DNA of 64,000 bases from positions 2,232,001 through 2,296,000 of the forward strand of contig NZ_CP098806.1 in NCBI RefSeq assembly GCF_023822005.2. The letters run 5' to 3'. The notes under the pieces were generated by a model that made no database searches, was not told the DNA's origin, and saw only the letters and a program-made list of their open reading frames with translations. Within the stretch, counting starts at the first letter, position 1; each line of letters begins with the position of its first letter. Both the position numbers and the translations under genes were made by a program. This document shows positions 7,898 through 16,882 of this stretch, one piece after another. The DNA comes from Dyadobacter fanqingshengii. Lineage in GTDB: Bacteria; Bacteroidota; Bacteroidia; Cytophagales; Spirosomataceae.

Positions 7898-8187
7898 TGG
7901 AAAGATCAATAACAAAAATCTTTAACCGGATCCTTATTGACCGAAGAGTAAGGATCTGGCATGTGGGGACTTACCTTGCCTTGGTGCTGCTTTGGGATAA
8001 AAACAGGCAATCAAGTCCCTTTCAGGTAACTAGGCGGATGATCATGCAGATGTCCCGAGCAAAAAGCCCGTCGACATATCATAAACACTTGAAAGAGCTC
8101 GAAATATTCGGCTACATAAAATACTTGCCATCATACCATCCTAAGCAGGGAAGTAAAGTCTGGCTGGTTGAATCAAAAGCTAATTGA
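7897..8187 (+). CDS. Small winged-helix-like protein of the mobile element
   Basis: A 96-residue protein (MERSITKIFNRILIDRRVRIWHVGTY...). The segment PFQVTRRMIMQMSRAKSPSTYHKHLKELEIFGYIKYLPS looks like a winged helix-turn-helix, with the recognition helix around STYHKHLKELE. Similar small proteins accompany the HTH gene in Bacteroidetes integrative elements and are annotated as transcriptional regulators. The start overlaps the stop of the upstream HTH remnant by one base (TGATG). Control of element genes is inferred; the targets are not known. Confidence 0.6.
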   Translation: MERSITKIFNRILIDRRVRIWHVGTYLALVLLWDKNRQSSPFQVTRRMIMQMSRAKSPSTYHKHLKELEIFGYIKYLPSYHPKQGSKVWLVESKAN

Positions 8188-8794
8188 AGCTTCGCTTCCA
8201 CGGCGGCCAGCTTTGGTGATAAAAAAAGGAAGACAAGCTCCCCCACTAATTGAGGCTATTAGCCGCTGACGGAACACGAACATCCTCGACAATATTTATA
8301 TATTGCGTTGAAAACACATTTACTCTCCTTCCCTCCAAATCCCACATCACTTCCTTAGTAAGTGCCATGGCAATCTCTATTAGCTTTTGAGCTGCGAATC
8401 AGCAATCGGCCTTGTTGCATTAATCGATAGTAGGTCCAATTAACACCCCAGCAAATAGTTTAGCGTTTTCAACCTGGTAATCTAATCCGGCGTTGGTGAT
8501 TGCCCTCGGCTACTATGGTACTGATCGACCACCTGTGCAAGCCCTTGTTTGGCTTTTTCCTTAACAGAAATGACTGTACTTGTCTTTTTTTAAGATAATT
8601 GATGTTGTGAGCCAGAGATACTACATGTGAGAAGGTGGAAATGATTTTATTCATATTCCTCATGCTCATTTAAAAATATATGCTTGGCAACAGAAAAAGC
8701 CTGTTTAACAGTTGCCGTTAACAGCCAAAGGAAACGAAATTAGTGCCCCACTGAGTTCGCTGGTAAAACTTGTAGTACCTCAAACAATAGAAAA
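8188..8794. other. Gene-poor region with decayed coding remnants
   Basis: About 600 bases hold no convincing full gene. Short open stretches on the minus strand look coding but are broken by stops and frame changes: KEKAKQGLAQVVDQYHSSRG around 8490-8600, YYRLMQQGRLLIRSS around 8400-8440, and the 40-codon fragment at 8246-8368. This suggests the remains of one or two former cargo genes beside the integrase. Confidence 0.45.
8246..8368 (-). pseudogene. 40-codon coding remnant
   Basis: The minus strand reads MALTKEVMWDLEGRRVNVFS to PSAANSLN, with plausible open sequence just before the Met (AQKLIEIA) that begins at an upstream stop. Composition is protein-like, but the fragment is short and unrecognised. 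It is most likely the 3' end of a decayed gene. Confidence 0.3.
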
Positions 8795-8826
8795 AGCCGC
8801 CACTATGCCGCAAACTTTTGGCGGCT
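8795..8826 (-). terminator. Terminator of the integrase gene
   Basis: AGCCGCCA and TGGCGGCT (8795-8802, 8819-8826) form an 8-bp GC-rich stem. On the minus strand it is followed directly by TTTTTC. It lies about 90 bases downstream of the integrase stop. Confidence 0.75.
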
Positions 8827-8918
8827 TCTCAGAGTATTAGGAAATAGGGCCACTTGTTTAGCTGCCCTTTTGCCGAGTCTGTTTGTCAAACTTTAATTAA
8901 TGGTACCATACATATGAT

Positions 8919-10136
8919 CTAAAATTTTGCGCCTATAATCTCTGACAATCGTTGCATATCATCACTGACTTTTTTGTCCAGGACTTTCGCGTATAGCTGG
9001 GTCGTTTTCAGGCTGCGATGTCCAAGCATTCTTGAGACCGTTTCAATTGGAACTCCATTTGAAAGCGTAACTGTTGTGGCAAAAGTGTGTCTAGCTAGGT
9101 GAAAAGTAATTGGCTTAACTATTCCACAAACATCTCCAATCTCTTTCAAATAAGCATTCATCTTTTGGTTGGAGAGGACCGGAAGCAGATGCTTGTCTAA
9201 ACGCTCCAATTGGCTCTCGTACTTTTTTAGCAACTTCAAAGCTGGTGGTAGAAGTGGAATTCGGGAGGCAGAGTCTGTCTTTTGACGCTTTATATTTATC
9301 CACATTTCACCTGAACGACCTTCTATTATATCCATTTTGCTAAGTTTTGCGACATCGGCATACGCCAGGCCAGTGTAGCAGCAGAAGAGAAAGATGTCTC
9401 TTACTTGTTCTAAACGTGGAATCTCAAACACTTTATTCGCAACTGTGCGTAATTCATGCTCCGTTAGTGCAATTCGATCGACTTCGTGCTTTGCAAATTT
9501 AAATGCAAAAAACGGGTCTTTCGCTATGATGTCATTTTTCACGCAAATGAGTACTATCTTCTTTAGGTTTGCCAAGTACTTCATTGTAGCATTGTGACCA
9601 ACCTTTTTTACACCTTTTAAATAAAACTCGAAATCCGATATAAATTTGAAATTGAGTTTTCGGACATCAAAGTCCTTCGTTTTGTAGTTCCAAGTGATAA
9701 ACTCTTCGGTGTGCCTGAGCGTGGTCTGATATCGCATATAGGTTGCGTGCGCATATTCTAAATTGATCAACTGTTTGACCTTGGCGTTATGTTCTTTAAA
9801 TATGGTCAACAGCCCGATGATATTTTGATCTTCTCCCTGCCACTTCCGCTTAAAAATTTCAATACACATCAATAGATCCTCCTTGATGATTTGCCGCTGA
9901 ATGGCATAAGCTTTACCTGCCAAGGTTTCCAAAAATGCGTTGACTTCTTTAGCCTCTATTGTTGCGCCCTTCGCTTTTCCTGAGCTTGCTAACCACTTTT
10001 CCGGTGATACAGATTTGCCTGTTGCAACTTCAAACCTTGCTCCACCAATTGTTACCCGCATGTAAACGGGCAGTTGATTGTTTCGATTGATCTTTGATTG
10101 CCTAACCGAAAACAGAATTGTCATGCTTGATTCCAT
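8919..10136 (-). CDS. int: Tyrosine recombinase (integrase) of the element
   Basis: A 405-residue site-specific recombinase of the Bacteroidetes type: an N-terminal arm-binding domain (TILFSVRQSKINRNNQLPVYMRV), a SAM-like core-binding domain in the middle, and a C-terminal catalytic domain. Catalytic residues visible are Lys in IKRQKTDS, HxxR in FHLARHTFAT, His in MLGHRS, and the nucleophile Tyr in TTQLYAKV. The box I arginine is replaced by Ala in YTGLAYAD, a variation common in this subfamily (as in IntDOT). The start MESSMTIL at 10136 was preferred; an ATG at 10166 is possible. It lies beside ssrA, whose 3' end it very likely uses as attachment site. Confidence 0.92.
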   Translation of the reverse strand: MESSMTILFSVRQSKINRNNQLPVYMRVTIGGARFEVATGKSVSPEKWLASSGKAKGATIEAKEVNAFLETLAGKAYAIQRQIIKEDLLMCIEIFKRKWQGEDQNIIGLLTIFKEHNAKVKQLINLEYAHATYMRYQTTLRHTEEFITWNYKTKDFDVRKLNFKFISDFEFYLKGVKKVGHNATMKYLANLKKIVLICVKNDIIAKDPFFAFKFAKHEVDRIALTEHELRTVANKVFEIPRLEQVRDIFLFCCYTGLAYADVAKLSKMDIIEGRSGEMWINIKRQKTDSASRIPLLPPALKLLKKYESQLERLDKHLLPVLSNQKMNAYLKEIGDVCGIVKPITFHLARHTFATTVTLSNGVPIETVSRMLGHRSLKTTQLYAKVLDKKVSDDMQRLSEIIGAKF

Positions 10137-10337
10137 CTTTTTTTGTTTTAAAATTAGATATCTCATTTTGTTGAATCAAGATGTTCATTTGCTGCACATG
10201 TTATTGAATGACAAACAATTAGGTATATCCAAGGGACCAAAAAGGGACTAACAATCATAATGGGACTCAGTCCCGAATTCGTCCCTTTGCTATTGTTAGA
10301 CTTTGAAAGATTTGGATAGCGAGCAGGAAAACAGAAA

Positions 10338-10361
10338 GCCCGCAAATCTTGATTTACGGGC
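10338..10361 (-). terminator. Duplicated ssrA-type terminator (copy A)
   Basis: GCCCG(C/T)AAATC arms form an 11-bp stem with one wobble. It sits 26 bases beyond the att-like copy at 10387-10408, mirroring the arrangement of the true ssrA terminator at 10511-10537. Confidence 0.55.
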
Positions 10362-10386
10362 CTATGCAGATTTAGAAACTTGTTGG

Positions 10387-10408
10387 AGTGGAGATGGAGG
10401 GAGTCGAA
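10387..10408. repeat. att-like copy of the tmRNA 3' end (copy A)
   Basis: This 22-base sequence matches 10561-10582, the 3' end of ssrA, at 21 of 22 positions (G in place of C in the middle). It lacks the rest of the T arm, so it is not a tRNA or tmRNA gene. It probably marks a recombination site, attL/attR or a scar of an earlier insertion, between integrase and ssrA. Confidence 0.65.
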
Positions 10409-10510
10409 ATCCATCTCTAATCAACTTATTTTCAAATACTTACTTTCCCGTATTTTTCTCAACCCCTAATTCCTCCCTCGGGTTTTGCTGCAAAATCTGC
10501 GGATAACAAA

Positions 10511-10537
10511 AAACCCGCAAATTGATTTTGCGGGTTT
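10511..10537 (-). terminator. Terminator of ssrA
   Basis: AAACCCGCAAA and its complement form an 11-bp stem, followed on the minus strand by TTTTTTG. It lies 24 bases beyond the tmRNA 3' end. Confidence 0.8.
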
Positions 10538-10560
10538 TTGTAAGATTTGATTTTTCAATC

Positions 10561-10582
10561 AGTGGAGATGCAGGGAGTCGAA
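10561..10582. repeat. att core at the 3' end of ssrA (copy B)
   Basis: This is the acceptor-stem 3' strand and T-arm half of tmRNA (TTCGACTCCCTGCATCTCCA on the minus strand). It is repeated with one mismatch at 10387-10408. The 3' ends of tRNA/tmRNA genes are classical target sites for tyrosine integrases. Confidence 0.65.
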
Positions 10583-10931
10583 CCCTGGTCCAGAACAGGG
10601 AAACCCTGCGCCTTCTACATGCTTATCCGTGATTAGGTTGTCGGGCCAGACAAGGTGCACGGCGGACCCGCGTCATGGCCTTAGATACTGGTGTCTCGTT
10701 GAATTTCCGTACCGCTATTTCAACCAGCGCTGATTTGCGACACCCCGGAGCCCAACCATCAGCACGTAGGTTGGAGGGATGATGGCATTAGCTAAATCCT
10801 CCGGATTAGGCTGCCATGGCGTAAGTATTTTCGCCAGTTATTGTTTGAGACCATTATTTACGGGAGGTAATCTCAACTCCCGACATGCTTACACACAGAC
10901 TTCCAACCCGCTGTCAATTCCAGTCACCCCC
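10563..10931 (-). ncRNA. ssrA: tmRNA (transfer-messenger RNA)
   Basis: The tRNA-like ends are present on the minus strand: 5' GGGGGTG pairs with 3' CATCTCC (with G-U pairs) to make the acceptor stem, and GGTTCGACTCC gives the T arm; CCA is not encoded. The tag reading frame follows AATAACTG and encodes GENTYAMAA then TAA, very like the known Bacteroidetes tags that end in ALAA. With SmpB it rescues stalled ribosomes and tags the nascent chain for proteolysis. The gene is one piece and its 3' end is intact despite the neighbouring integrase. It ends with its own terminator at 10511-10537. Confidence 0.95.
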
Positions 10932-11165
10932 ATTATTTAGTTGGCATTCGGACTTCACATTAGCAGCAAAAAACTGCCAGGTTAAAGTTTCATTTCAAAA
11001 CAAATTACAACATTTCAAATCGAAAAGTTCGCATTTGAAAACAGTTTTTTTAACTAAACCCGTTAACAAATTGACCAATAACAACTTAAACACTTTAACA
11101 TCCAGCGCATCAAGCCCGCCTATTCATCGCAGCGGCGACCGCTCATTCAATCATTCAAAATCAAG

Positions 11166-11423
11166 TCAAAACTCCCACCGCAGATCCGGCCGGAAATAGT
11201 CTTTCATTTTTACCGAGTAATGACTTCGCGCTTCGTAAAGCGTGGTTTTCAGCGTTTCGGAATATTCCACATCAATGGGCCTCCAGCAGCGACCCACGGG
11301 CAATACATCGAACCGGAATGTGCTTTGCGGATCGGTAATAGTGCCTGCTTCGGCGGGTGAAAGTGAAACTGTGGCACCAACAAGTGGCAAGCCCCGTATC
11401 GGCGTCCATAACTGCCCTAACAA
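11166..11423 (-). pseudogene. Remnant with CarboxypepD_reg-like repeat
   Basis: An 85-codon minus-strand frame contains GLPLVGATVSLSP and TITDPQSTFRFDVLPVG, the beta-sandwich pattern of the carboxypeptidase-regulatory-like domain. The preceding strand (AVMDADTG) is only found in another frame, so a frameshift lies near 11390. The C-terminal part (YSETLKTTLYEARSHYSVKM...) is unrecognised. The 5' end runs into the terminator hairpin at 11421-11458, with no signal peptide. Probably a fragment of a deleted outer-membrane or secreted protein gene downstream of the sus operon. Confidence 0.4.
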
Positions 11424-11458
11424 ATAAAAGGGCGACCGAATGGCCGCCCTTTTATTTG
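11421..11458 (-). terminator. Terminator of the susCD operon
   Basis: A perfect 14-bp inverted repeat, CAAATAAAAGGGCG / CGCCCTTTTATTTG (11421-11434, 11445-11458), lies 12 bases after the susD stop. A- and T-runs on both sides would let it work in either direction. Confidence 0.85.
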
Positions 11459-11470
11459 TGTCAAAGCAGA

Positions 11471-13234
11471 TCAGTAACCTGGGTTCTGCGTTAATGTAGG
11501 CTTACCATCCAGCTGGCTGTTCAGGATCTCGTCCTGTGGAAGCGGAAAGTAATTGTTTTTCTCTGTAAAGGTTTTGCCAGCCATGTAACCTCTTTTGCTG
11601 AATGTACGGCCAGATGGTTCTTTACCCGGAACCGCTTCCTCAGCAGCATATTTGTTAAGCACTTTGGCTGCAATGCCCCAGCGAACCAGGTCGAAGAATC
11701 GGTGACCTTCCATTGCAAATTCAAGACGTTGCTCCATACGGACTGCATTTCTTGCATATTCAGCGCCTTTGCTTGCGAATGTTCCGGCCGGATATGGCTC
11801 TACTTTGTAAGTTACCGACGCATCCTGAACAGAACCGGTTTTGGCGCGCAGACGGATTTGGTTTACATAACCTTCTGCAACCGCCAGATTTCCAAGCTCA
11901 ACTTCGCATTCAGCCAACCACAACAAAACGTGGGAAAGCTTGATCATGCGGAAGTTGTTGTTCACGTTACGTTTGCTGGTTGAGTGCGTTGTGCTGTTTT
12001 CCTCAGCCAGGTAATACATCCATTTTTTGCCAGTGAACGGACCTGCATAAACCTGATCACGAATCCATGCTGAACCTGGCATAGGTCCCCAATCCAGGAA
12101 GTTCACGCCGCGACGGCCAACTGTCCAGTCAAGACGTGGGTCTACAGGAATTGTCTTGTCCAATGTAAATGCGGCTGAGCTCACAATTCCCTGATCATTC
12201 GGAAGATCCACTTTGTTGTAAGTGTCAAGCGAACCATCTCCGGCAGCGCCGATCATTGGTAAACCGTTTTCTGTTTTGAATGCATTCACAAGGTTATGGG
12301 AGGCCTGGTAAAAACCGCAGCAGCCACGTCCCGGAGCACCCGCCGAATATGGCCAGTTGAGGTTATCCCCTGCGTTACCATTGTTACCATTTGTTCCGTC
12401 GTTTACAGAAAACTGTACTTCGAAAATGGATTCTGTGTTGTTGTTTCCGGTCGTCCTGTAATTGTCATGATAGTTGGCAACCAGTTTTTTACCTGAATTT
12501 TTCACAACATCATCCAGCAAAGTTTTTGCTGCTGCCCATTTCTTTTGAAACAGTAAGGATTTTGCAAGGAAAGATTTGGCAGCCCATTGCGTTGCCCTTC
12601 CTTTTTGCGCCTGAACCGTTGGAAGATTGTCAGCTGCAAATTTGAAATCCTCCTCAATTTTAGGCCAGATATCTTCTGTATTAGGAACTTTTGTAGAATT
12701 AGGATCAGCAGACACGTACACCTTTTCGTCGATGTAAGGAATTTTATTCCACATTTTCTTGGCTTCAAAATGGAAGAATCCTCTTAGAAAACGCGCTTCT
12801 GCAACAACCTGAGCAATTTCAGCTTCGGTCATATCCTTTACCAATTCTCCCGTAGCGATCTGGATCACTTCATTGCATCTGGCCACTCCATCATATTGGT
12901 GCCACCATTTGCCAAGGAAATAAGTGTTGTCCGAAAGCCAGTTATACTGCTCGATGAACGATTGCTCAGGCTGGTCACCCGCATCCGTTCCTTTCACTGC
13001 GTCATCGCTCGCAATCCCGCCGAAAACATAGTTTGAGACCGTAGACTGACGGCCGGTATTTCCGGATCCTACACCATCCACAAGTGAGTAAGCGCCTATT
13101 AACAAGGCATTTACACCATTCTTATTACTGAGTTGTTCAAGGGACGCACGGCCTTGTGGTTTTAGATCGAAAAAGCTGTCTGAGCAGGAAAAGCTCAGTC
13201 CGATTAAAACGATTAATATGGATATTTTTTTCAT
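11471..13234 (-). CDS. SusD/RagB family nutrient-binding outer-membrane lipoprotein
   Basis: A 587-residue SusD-like lipoprotein. The start MKKISILIVLIGLSFSCSDS gives a signal peptide with a lipobox Cys at about residue 17; a longer frame upstream would mask it. Family features are the N-terminal SFFDLKPQGRASLEQL, VAEARFLRGFFHFEAKKMW in the TPR-like part, and the C-terminal RMEQRLEFAMEGHRFFDLVRWG. It caps the SusC transporter and captures a glycan or other large nutrient at the cell surface. It follows susC by 34 bases in one operon. No hydrolase, anti-sigma factor or hybrid regulator is adjacent, so the substrate cannot be predicted. Confidence 0.95.
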   Translation of the reverse strand: MKKISILIVLIGLSFSCSDSFFDLKPQGRASLEQLSNKNGVNALLIGAYSLVDGVGSGNTGRQSTVSNYVFGGIASDDAVKGTDAGDQPEQSFIEQYNWLSDNTYFLGKWWHQYDGVARCNEVIQIATGELVKDMTEAEIAQVVAEARFLRGFFHFEAKKMWNKIPYIDEKVYVSADPNSTKVPNTEDIWPKIEEDFKFAADNLPTVQAQKGRATQWAAKSFLAKSLLFQKKWAAAKTLLDDVVKNSGKKLVANYHDNYRTTGNNNTESIFEVQFSVNDGTNGNNGNAGDNLNWPYSAGAPGRGCCGFYQASHNLVNAFKTENGLPMIGAAGDGSLDTYNKVDLPNDQGIVSSAAFTLDKTIPVDPRLDWTVGRRGVNFLDWGPMPGSAWIRDQVYAGPFTGKKWMYYLAEENSTTHSTSKRNVNNNFRMIKLSHVLLWLAECEVELGNLAVAEGYVNQIRLRAKTGSVQDASVTYKVEPYPAGTFASKGAEYARNAVRMEQRLEFAMEGHRFFDLVRWGIAAKVLNKYAAEEAVPGKEPSGRTFSKRGYMAGKTFTEKNNYFPLPQDEILNSQLDGKPTLTQNPGY

Positions 13235-13268
13235 TGTTATAATATGAAATTTCGTGAATGTCAGAGGA

Positions 13269-16200
13269 TTAGAAACCAAAACGCAAGCCTACCAGATAAG
13301 ATTTGGACACCGGATAAGCACCTTCATCCACACCCATATGCTTGTCTTCGTTGTTGTTACCAGATCTTCTCAGGTTAATGTCCGGATCAAGTCCTGTGTA
13401 TTTGGTAAATGTCAGCATGTTCTGGCCTTGCAGATAAACCTGCGCTGATGCGATCTTAACCCTTTTAAGCAATTTAACCGGCAGCGTGTAAGTCAGCTGA
13501 ACATTTTTCACGCGGAAATAAGAACCATCTTCCAGAAAGTAAGAAGAAACCTGCTGGCTTGTTGCATCGCCTGAGTTAAGGCGTGGCAATTTGGCGTCAT
13601 CACCCGATTTTTTCCAGGAGTTGTAAAGCATATCTTTTGACCTGTTACCCTGGAAAACGTTGAAATCCGTCCAGTATCTCACATAGTTGAAGATCTCATT
13701 ACCCTGAACTCCCTGACCGAACACAGTCAGATCAAATGCTTTGTAACCAACATTCAGGTTCACCCCATAGTTGAAGTCAGGGTGCGGGCTGCCGATGATC
13801 GTACGGTCAGCAGCAGTAATGATGCCATCACCATTCACATCACGGAATTTGAATGTTCCCTCACGTGTATACGAACCGAATTTAGGAGCCGCATCTGCTT
13901 CTGCCTGATCTTTGATCACACCATCCACAAAGTAGCCATAATAGCTCGCGATCGGGTAGCCTGCTTTTGAAGCTGACATAGCCGGAAGACGCGTTGTGAA
14001 ACCAAAGATCGTCGCATTAGGGTCGTTGTTCAGCTTAATCACTTCATTTTTGTAGTGACCAAAGTTCACACCAGCTGCATAATAGAAATCTCCTTTTTTA
14101 TCGCGGAAGTTTAGACCAACGTCGAAACCTTTGTTGCTAACCTCACCAATGTTGGTGTATGGAATTGTTCCTGTTCCGGCCGTTCTTGGAATGGCGATCT
14201 GCGTCAACATATCCGTTGTTTTACGGTTGTACAAGTCAAGCACAAATTCCAGTTTACCATTCAGCAACACGGCGTCAAGACCAATGTTGGTAGAAGTGTT
14301 GGTTTCCCATTTACCATTGTTGTTACCAAACTGCACAAGGTCAAATCCACCCACGATGGATGTTCCTGTTCCGTTGATATCATAAGCATTGTTTTGTGGA
14401 TCCGGAGCGTACAATGTGTAAGCATTGTAAACGTTCGGGATCAGCTGGTTACCAGTTTTACCCCATCCAAAACGAAGTTTCAGATCATCCAAAACCTTCT
14501 TGGTCGGCTTCATGAATTCAAGCTCCGTCAAGCGCAAACCCACCGAGAACGCAGGGAAAACACCATAACGATTGGCTTCCGAGAAACGGGAAGATCCGTC
14601 GCGACGCAGTGTAAAGTCAGCCAGTAACAACTCTTTGAAACCATAGTTGATTTTACCAAATTGTGAGAAAAGCGCAGTCCTTTCAGCACCGGCTCCTGCA
14701 TTGGCCAAACCTGCCGCCGACCCTGCATCCAGGTAACGGTAATCCAGGTCATCAAATGCAAAACCACTCCTGCTTGCCTGAAAAGCAGCAAAATACGTCT
14801 TAACAGCTTCCGTTCCCAGCAAAATATTAACGTTGTGCACGCCGAACGTCTTCGCATAGTTCAATGTATTGAACCAAGTGATCGAACGGTCCAGGTTATT
14901 GATCACGTTCATGCTGTTTGCGTTTCTCGACTCTGCAGCTTCAATGTCGCGGTGGAAATATTCCGAGCGGTTTGTTTGGTTGTATTCCAGACCAAAACTG
15001 GTGCGGGCAACCAATCCGGGCAAGATGTCCACTTGTGCGAACATATTACCGAACACGTGCGTGCCTCTCGTAATGTTGTCCTTTTCACGATACAGACGGG
15101 CCAGTGGGTTTGGCGCATTTCCGAGGTTACTACCGCGGCTTCCCGCAAATCCGTTGTAAGCAGAAGTATTGGTTCCGCCCAATGCAGCAGGACCGCCTGT
15201 GATATCAAACACCGGAATGATCGGGTGAACGCGGATCGCAAACATGATCGGGTTACCCTCGTCATTGTTCGTAATGCCTTGTCTTTCGTCATAGGAGAAT
15301 GTAAGGTTTTCTCCCACAGTGAATTTCCCTTTAGTAAATTCCGTGTTGGCACGTACAGAATATCTTTTGTATTTGGTGTATCTCAAAATACCGTCCTGCT
15401 TGAAATGGTTAGCAGAGATCGCATATTTTGCAGATTTTGAACCACCGCTCGCGCCAATCTGATAATTTGAGATCGGTGCCGGATCAAAGATCACATCCTG
15501 CCAGTCAGTTCCTTCTTTATTTGCTTTTGTAATGTTGAAGGCTGTCTTACCCAGTGCAGGATCGGCAATGTCATTGGTATAAGTCGTACCAGCTGGCAAT
15601 TCACCATAAACGTTTGGATAAATGTAATCCGCGATGGTCTGGTTGCCGTTTTCATCAAACTTATACTGCACAGATGGGGAAGTTGCAGAAGGATTTTTAC
15701 CTGCACCGATATCAGACTGATACAAATATTGACCTAATTCCTTCGTATTCAACAGATCGAGCATTTTACCTGGTCGCTGCGTGCCGGTGTAGAAGTCAAA
15801 TGTAATGCTGGGATCGCCCTGTTTCCCTTTCTTGGTTGTAATGATCACAACGCCGTTCGCCGCGCGCGCACCGTAAATAGAAGCAGCAGAAGCATCTTTC
15901 AACACCTGCATGGATTCTATATCATTCGGGTTCAATTGGTTTAGTGTTCCCTGTGTTGGCACACCATCAATTACATACAGCGGGCTGTTGTTGTTGATAG
16001 ATCCAAATCCACGAATACGGACCATTGTTCCGCCACCCGGAGAGTTGTCATTTCCAACAGTTACCCCCGCCGCACGTCCCTGCAGCATTTGGGTAACACT
16101 CGCAGAAGGCACAGCAGTCAGTTCCTTCGTATTAATTACCGTTACAGCCCCGGTAATGTCCTTTTTACGTTGTGCGGCATAACCCGTTACAACCACTTCG

Positions 16201-16505
16201 GTGAGTGATTTCACGTCCGCGCTCATGGCAATGTCAATCGTAGAACGATTTCCAATTTCAACTTCCTGGGTAAAGTAACCGATGTAGGAAACAACAAGTG
16301 TTCCTGAGGAGGATGGAGTGGCAAGCGAAAAACGACCGTCTGCATCCGTAGTTGTTCCGGATGTTGTTCCTTTCAAGAGGACGCTTACCCCCGGTAGTGG
16401 CACATTTTCGGCTGCATCAGTGATGCGTCCGCTTAGCTGGTTTTGTGCCCATACGTGCAGGACAGAGAAACACAGTAAGATAGTCAGGTAGAGATTTTTT
16501 TTCAT
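13269..16505 (-). CDS. SusC/RagA family TonB-dependent outer-membrane transporter
   Basis: A 1078-residue TonB-linked outer-membrane protein. After the signal peptide (MKKNLYLTILLCFSVLHVWAQ) come a carboxypeptidase-regulatory-like domain (about 22-105), a plug domain with the SusC signature GVTVGNDNSPGGGTMVRIRG and LYVIDGVP, then ASIYGARAANGVVIITTKKG, and a long beta-barrel ending in the aromatic YLVGLRFGF. It imports the ligand captured by its SusD partner using TonB energy. Length is normal for SusC. About 375 bases separate it from the divergent hemF, enough for independent regulation. Confidence 0.95.
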   Translation of the reverse strand: MKKNLYLTILLCFSVLHVWAQNQLSGRITDAAENVPLPGVSVLLKGTTSGTTTDADGRFSLATPSSSGTLVVSYIGYFTQEVEIGNRSTIDIAMSADVKSLTEVVVTGYAAQRKKDITGAVTVINTKELTAVPSASVTQMLQGRAAGVTVGNDNSPGGGTMVRIRGFGSINNNSPLYVIDGVPTQGTLNQLNPNDIESMQVLKDASAASIYGARAANGVVIITTKKGKQGDPSITFDFYTGTQRPGKMLDLLNTKELGQYLYQSDIGAGKNPSATSPSVQYKFDENGNQTIADYIYPNVYGELPAGTTYTNDIADPALGKTAFNITKANKEGTDWQDVIFDPAPISNYQIGASGGSKSAKYAISANHFKQDGILRYTKYKRYSVRANTEFTKGKFTVGENLTFSYDERQGITNNDEGNPIMFAIRVHPIIPVFDITGGPAALGGTNTSAYNGFAGSRGSNLGNAPNPLARLYREKDNITRGTHVFGNMFAQVDILPGLVARTSFGLEYNQTNRSEYFHRDIEAAESRNANSMNVINNLDRSITWFNTLNYAKTFGVHNVNILLGTEAVKTYFAAFQASRSGFAFDDLDYRYLDAGSAAGLANAGAGAERTALFSQFGKINYGFKELLLADFTLRRDGSSRFSEANRYGVFPAFSVGLRLTELEFMKPTKKVLDDLKLRFGWGKTGNQLIPNVYNAYTLYAPDPQNNAYDINGTGTSIVGGFDLVQFGNNNGKWETNTSTNIGLDAVLLNGKLEFVLDLYNRKTTDMLTQIAIPRTAGTGTIPYTNIGEVSNKGFDVGLNFRDKKGDFYYAAGVNFGHYKNEVIKLNNDPNATIFGFTTRLPAMSASKAGYPIASYYGYFVDGVIKDQAEADAAPKFGSYTREGTFKFRDVNGDGIITAADRTIIGSPHPDFNYGVNLNVGYKAFDLTVFGQGVQGNEIFNYVRYWTDFNVFQGNRSKDMLYNSWKKSGDDAKLPRLNSGDATSQQVSSYFLEDGSYFRVKNVQLTYTLPVKLLKRVKIASAQVYLQGQNMLTFTKYTGLDPDINLRRSGNNNEDKHMGVDEGAYPVSKSYLVGLRFGF

Positions 16506-16882
16506 TAACTGTTCGGGTTTGTTTAAATATTAATAAAAAAAGAAGAAGTTGTAACCTATCGTCACATTCCAGGTTGGGCTGATAATGGGTGCTGACAAGT
16601 GAAATAGGCTATTATTGGCAAATTATAGAAAATTTCATAGATATCAAGGAAATGATAACTGTTTTGGCAACATAATCTTTCCAACGACGTTGTCAGCGTT
16701 TATTCGGTAATAAGTCACCATTTGTTTACTCTTTTATAATAATTCTCTTTTAAACTTTAATTTATCTTATTAATACTTATTGCCATTGACTGTATCACAT
16801 CAAAGACTTACTGGTTTTTCGGTTGTCGCTCGGGACACTTTAAGATTTATCGTATTTTTGCCCGCAACGATAACGGTAGCGT
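16506..16882. other. Divergent intergenic region between susC and hemF
   Basis: An AT-rich spacer with promoters for both directions. Apart from the -7 element for hemF at 16853-16860, I see no gene, clear riboswitch or long repeat. Confidence 0.5.
16853..16860 (+). promoter_or_regulatory. -7 element before hemF (TAnnTTTG)
   Basis: TATTTTTG, an exact consensus match, lies 22 bases before the hemF ATG. No clear -33 element is seen. Confidence 0.5.

Noticed and set aside
8469..8669. 66-codon minus-strand frame
   Set aside because: Low-complexity, unrecognised, and better coding remnants lie in another frame of the same strand.
10387..10408. Possible tRNA T-arm and acceptor end
   Set aside because: Only one half of the T arm and acceptor is present and the match is to tmRNA; no cloverleaf can be drawn.
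10163..10414. 83-codon minus-strand frame upstream of the integrase
   Set aside because: Its first codons are the att-like tmRNA 3'-end copy; it has no protein-like features.
14835..15440. 201-codon plus-strand frame inside susC
   Set aside because: Antisense shadow of a long conserved gene; no plausible motifs.
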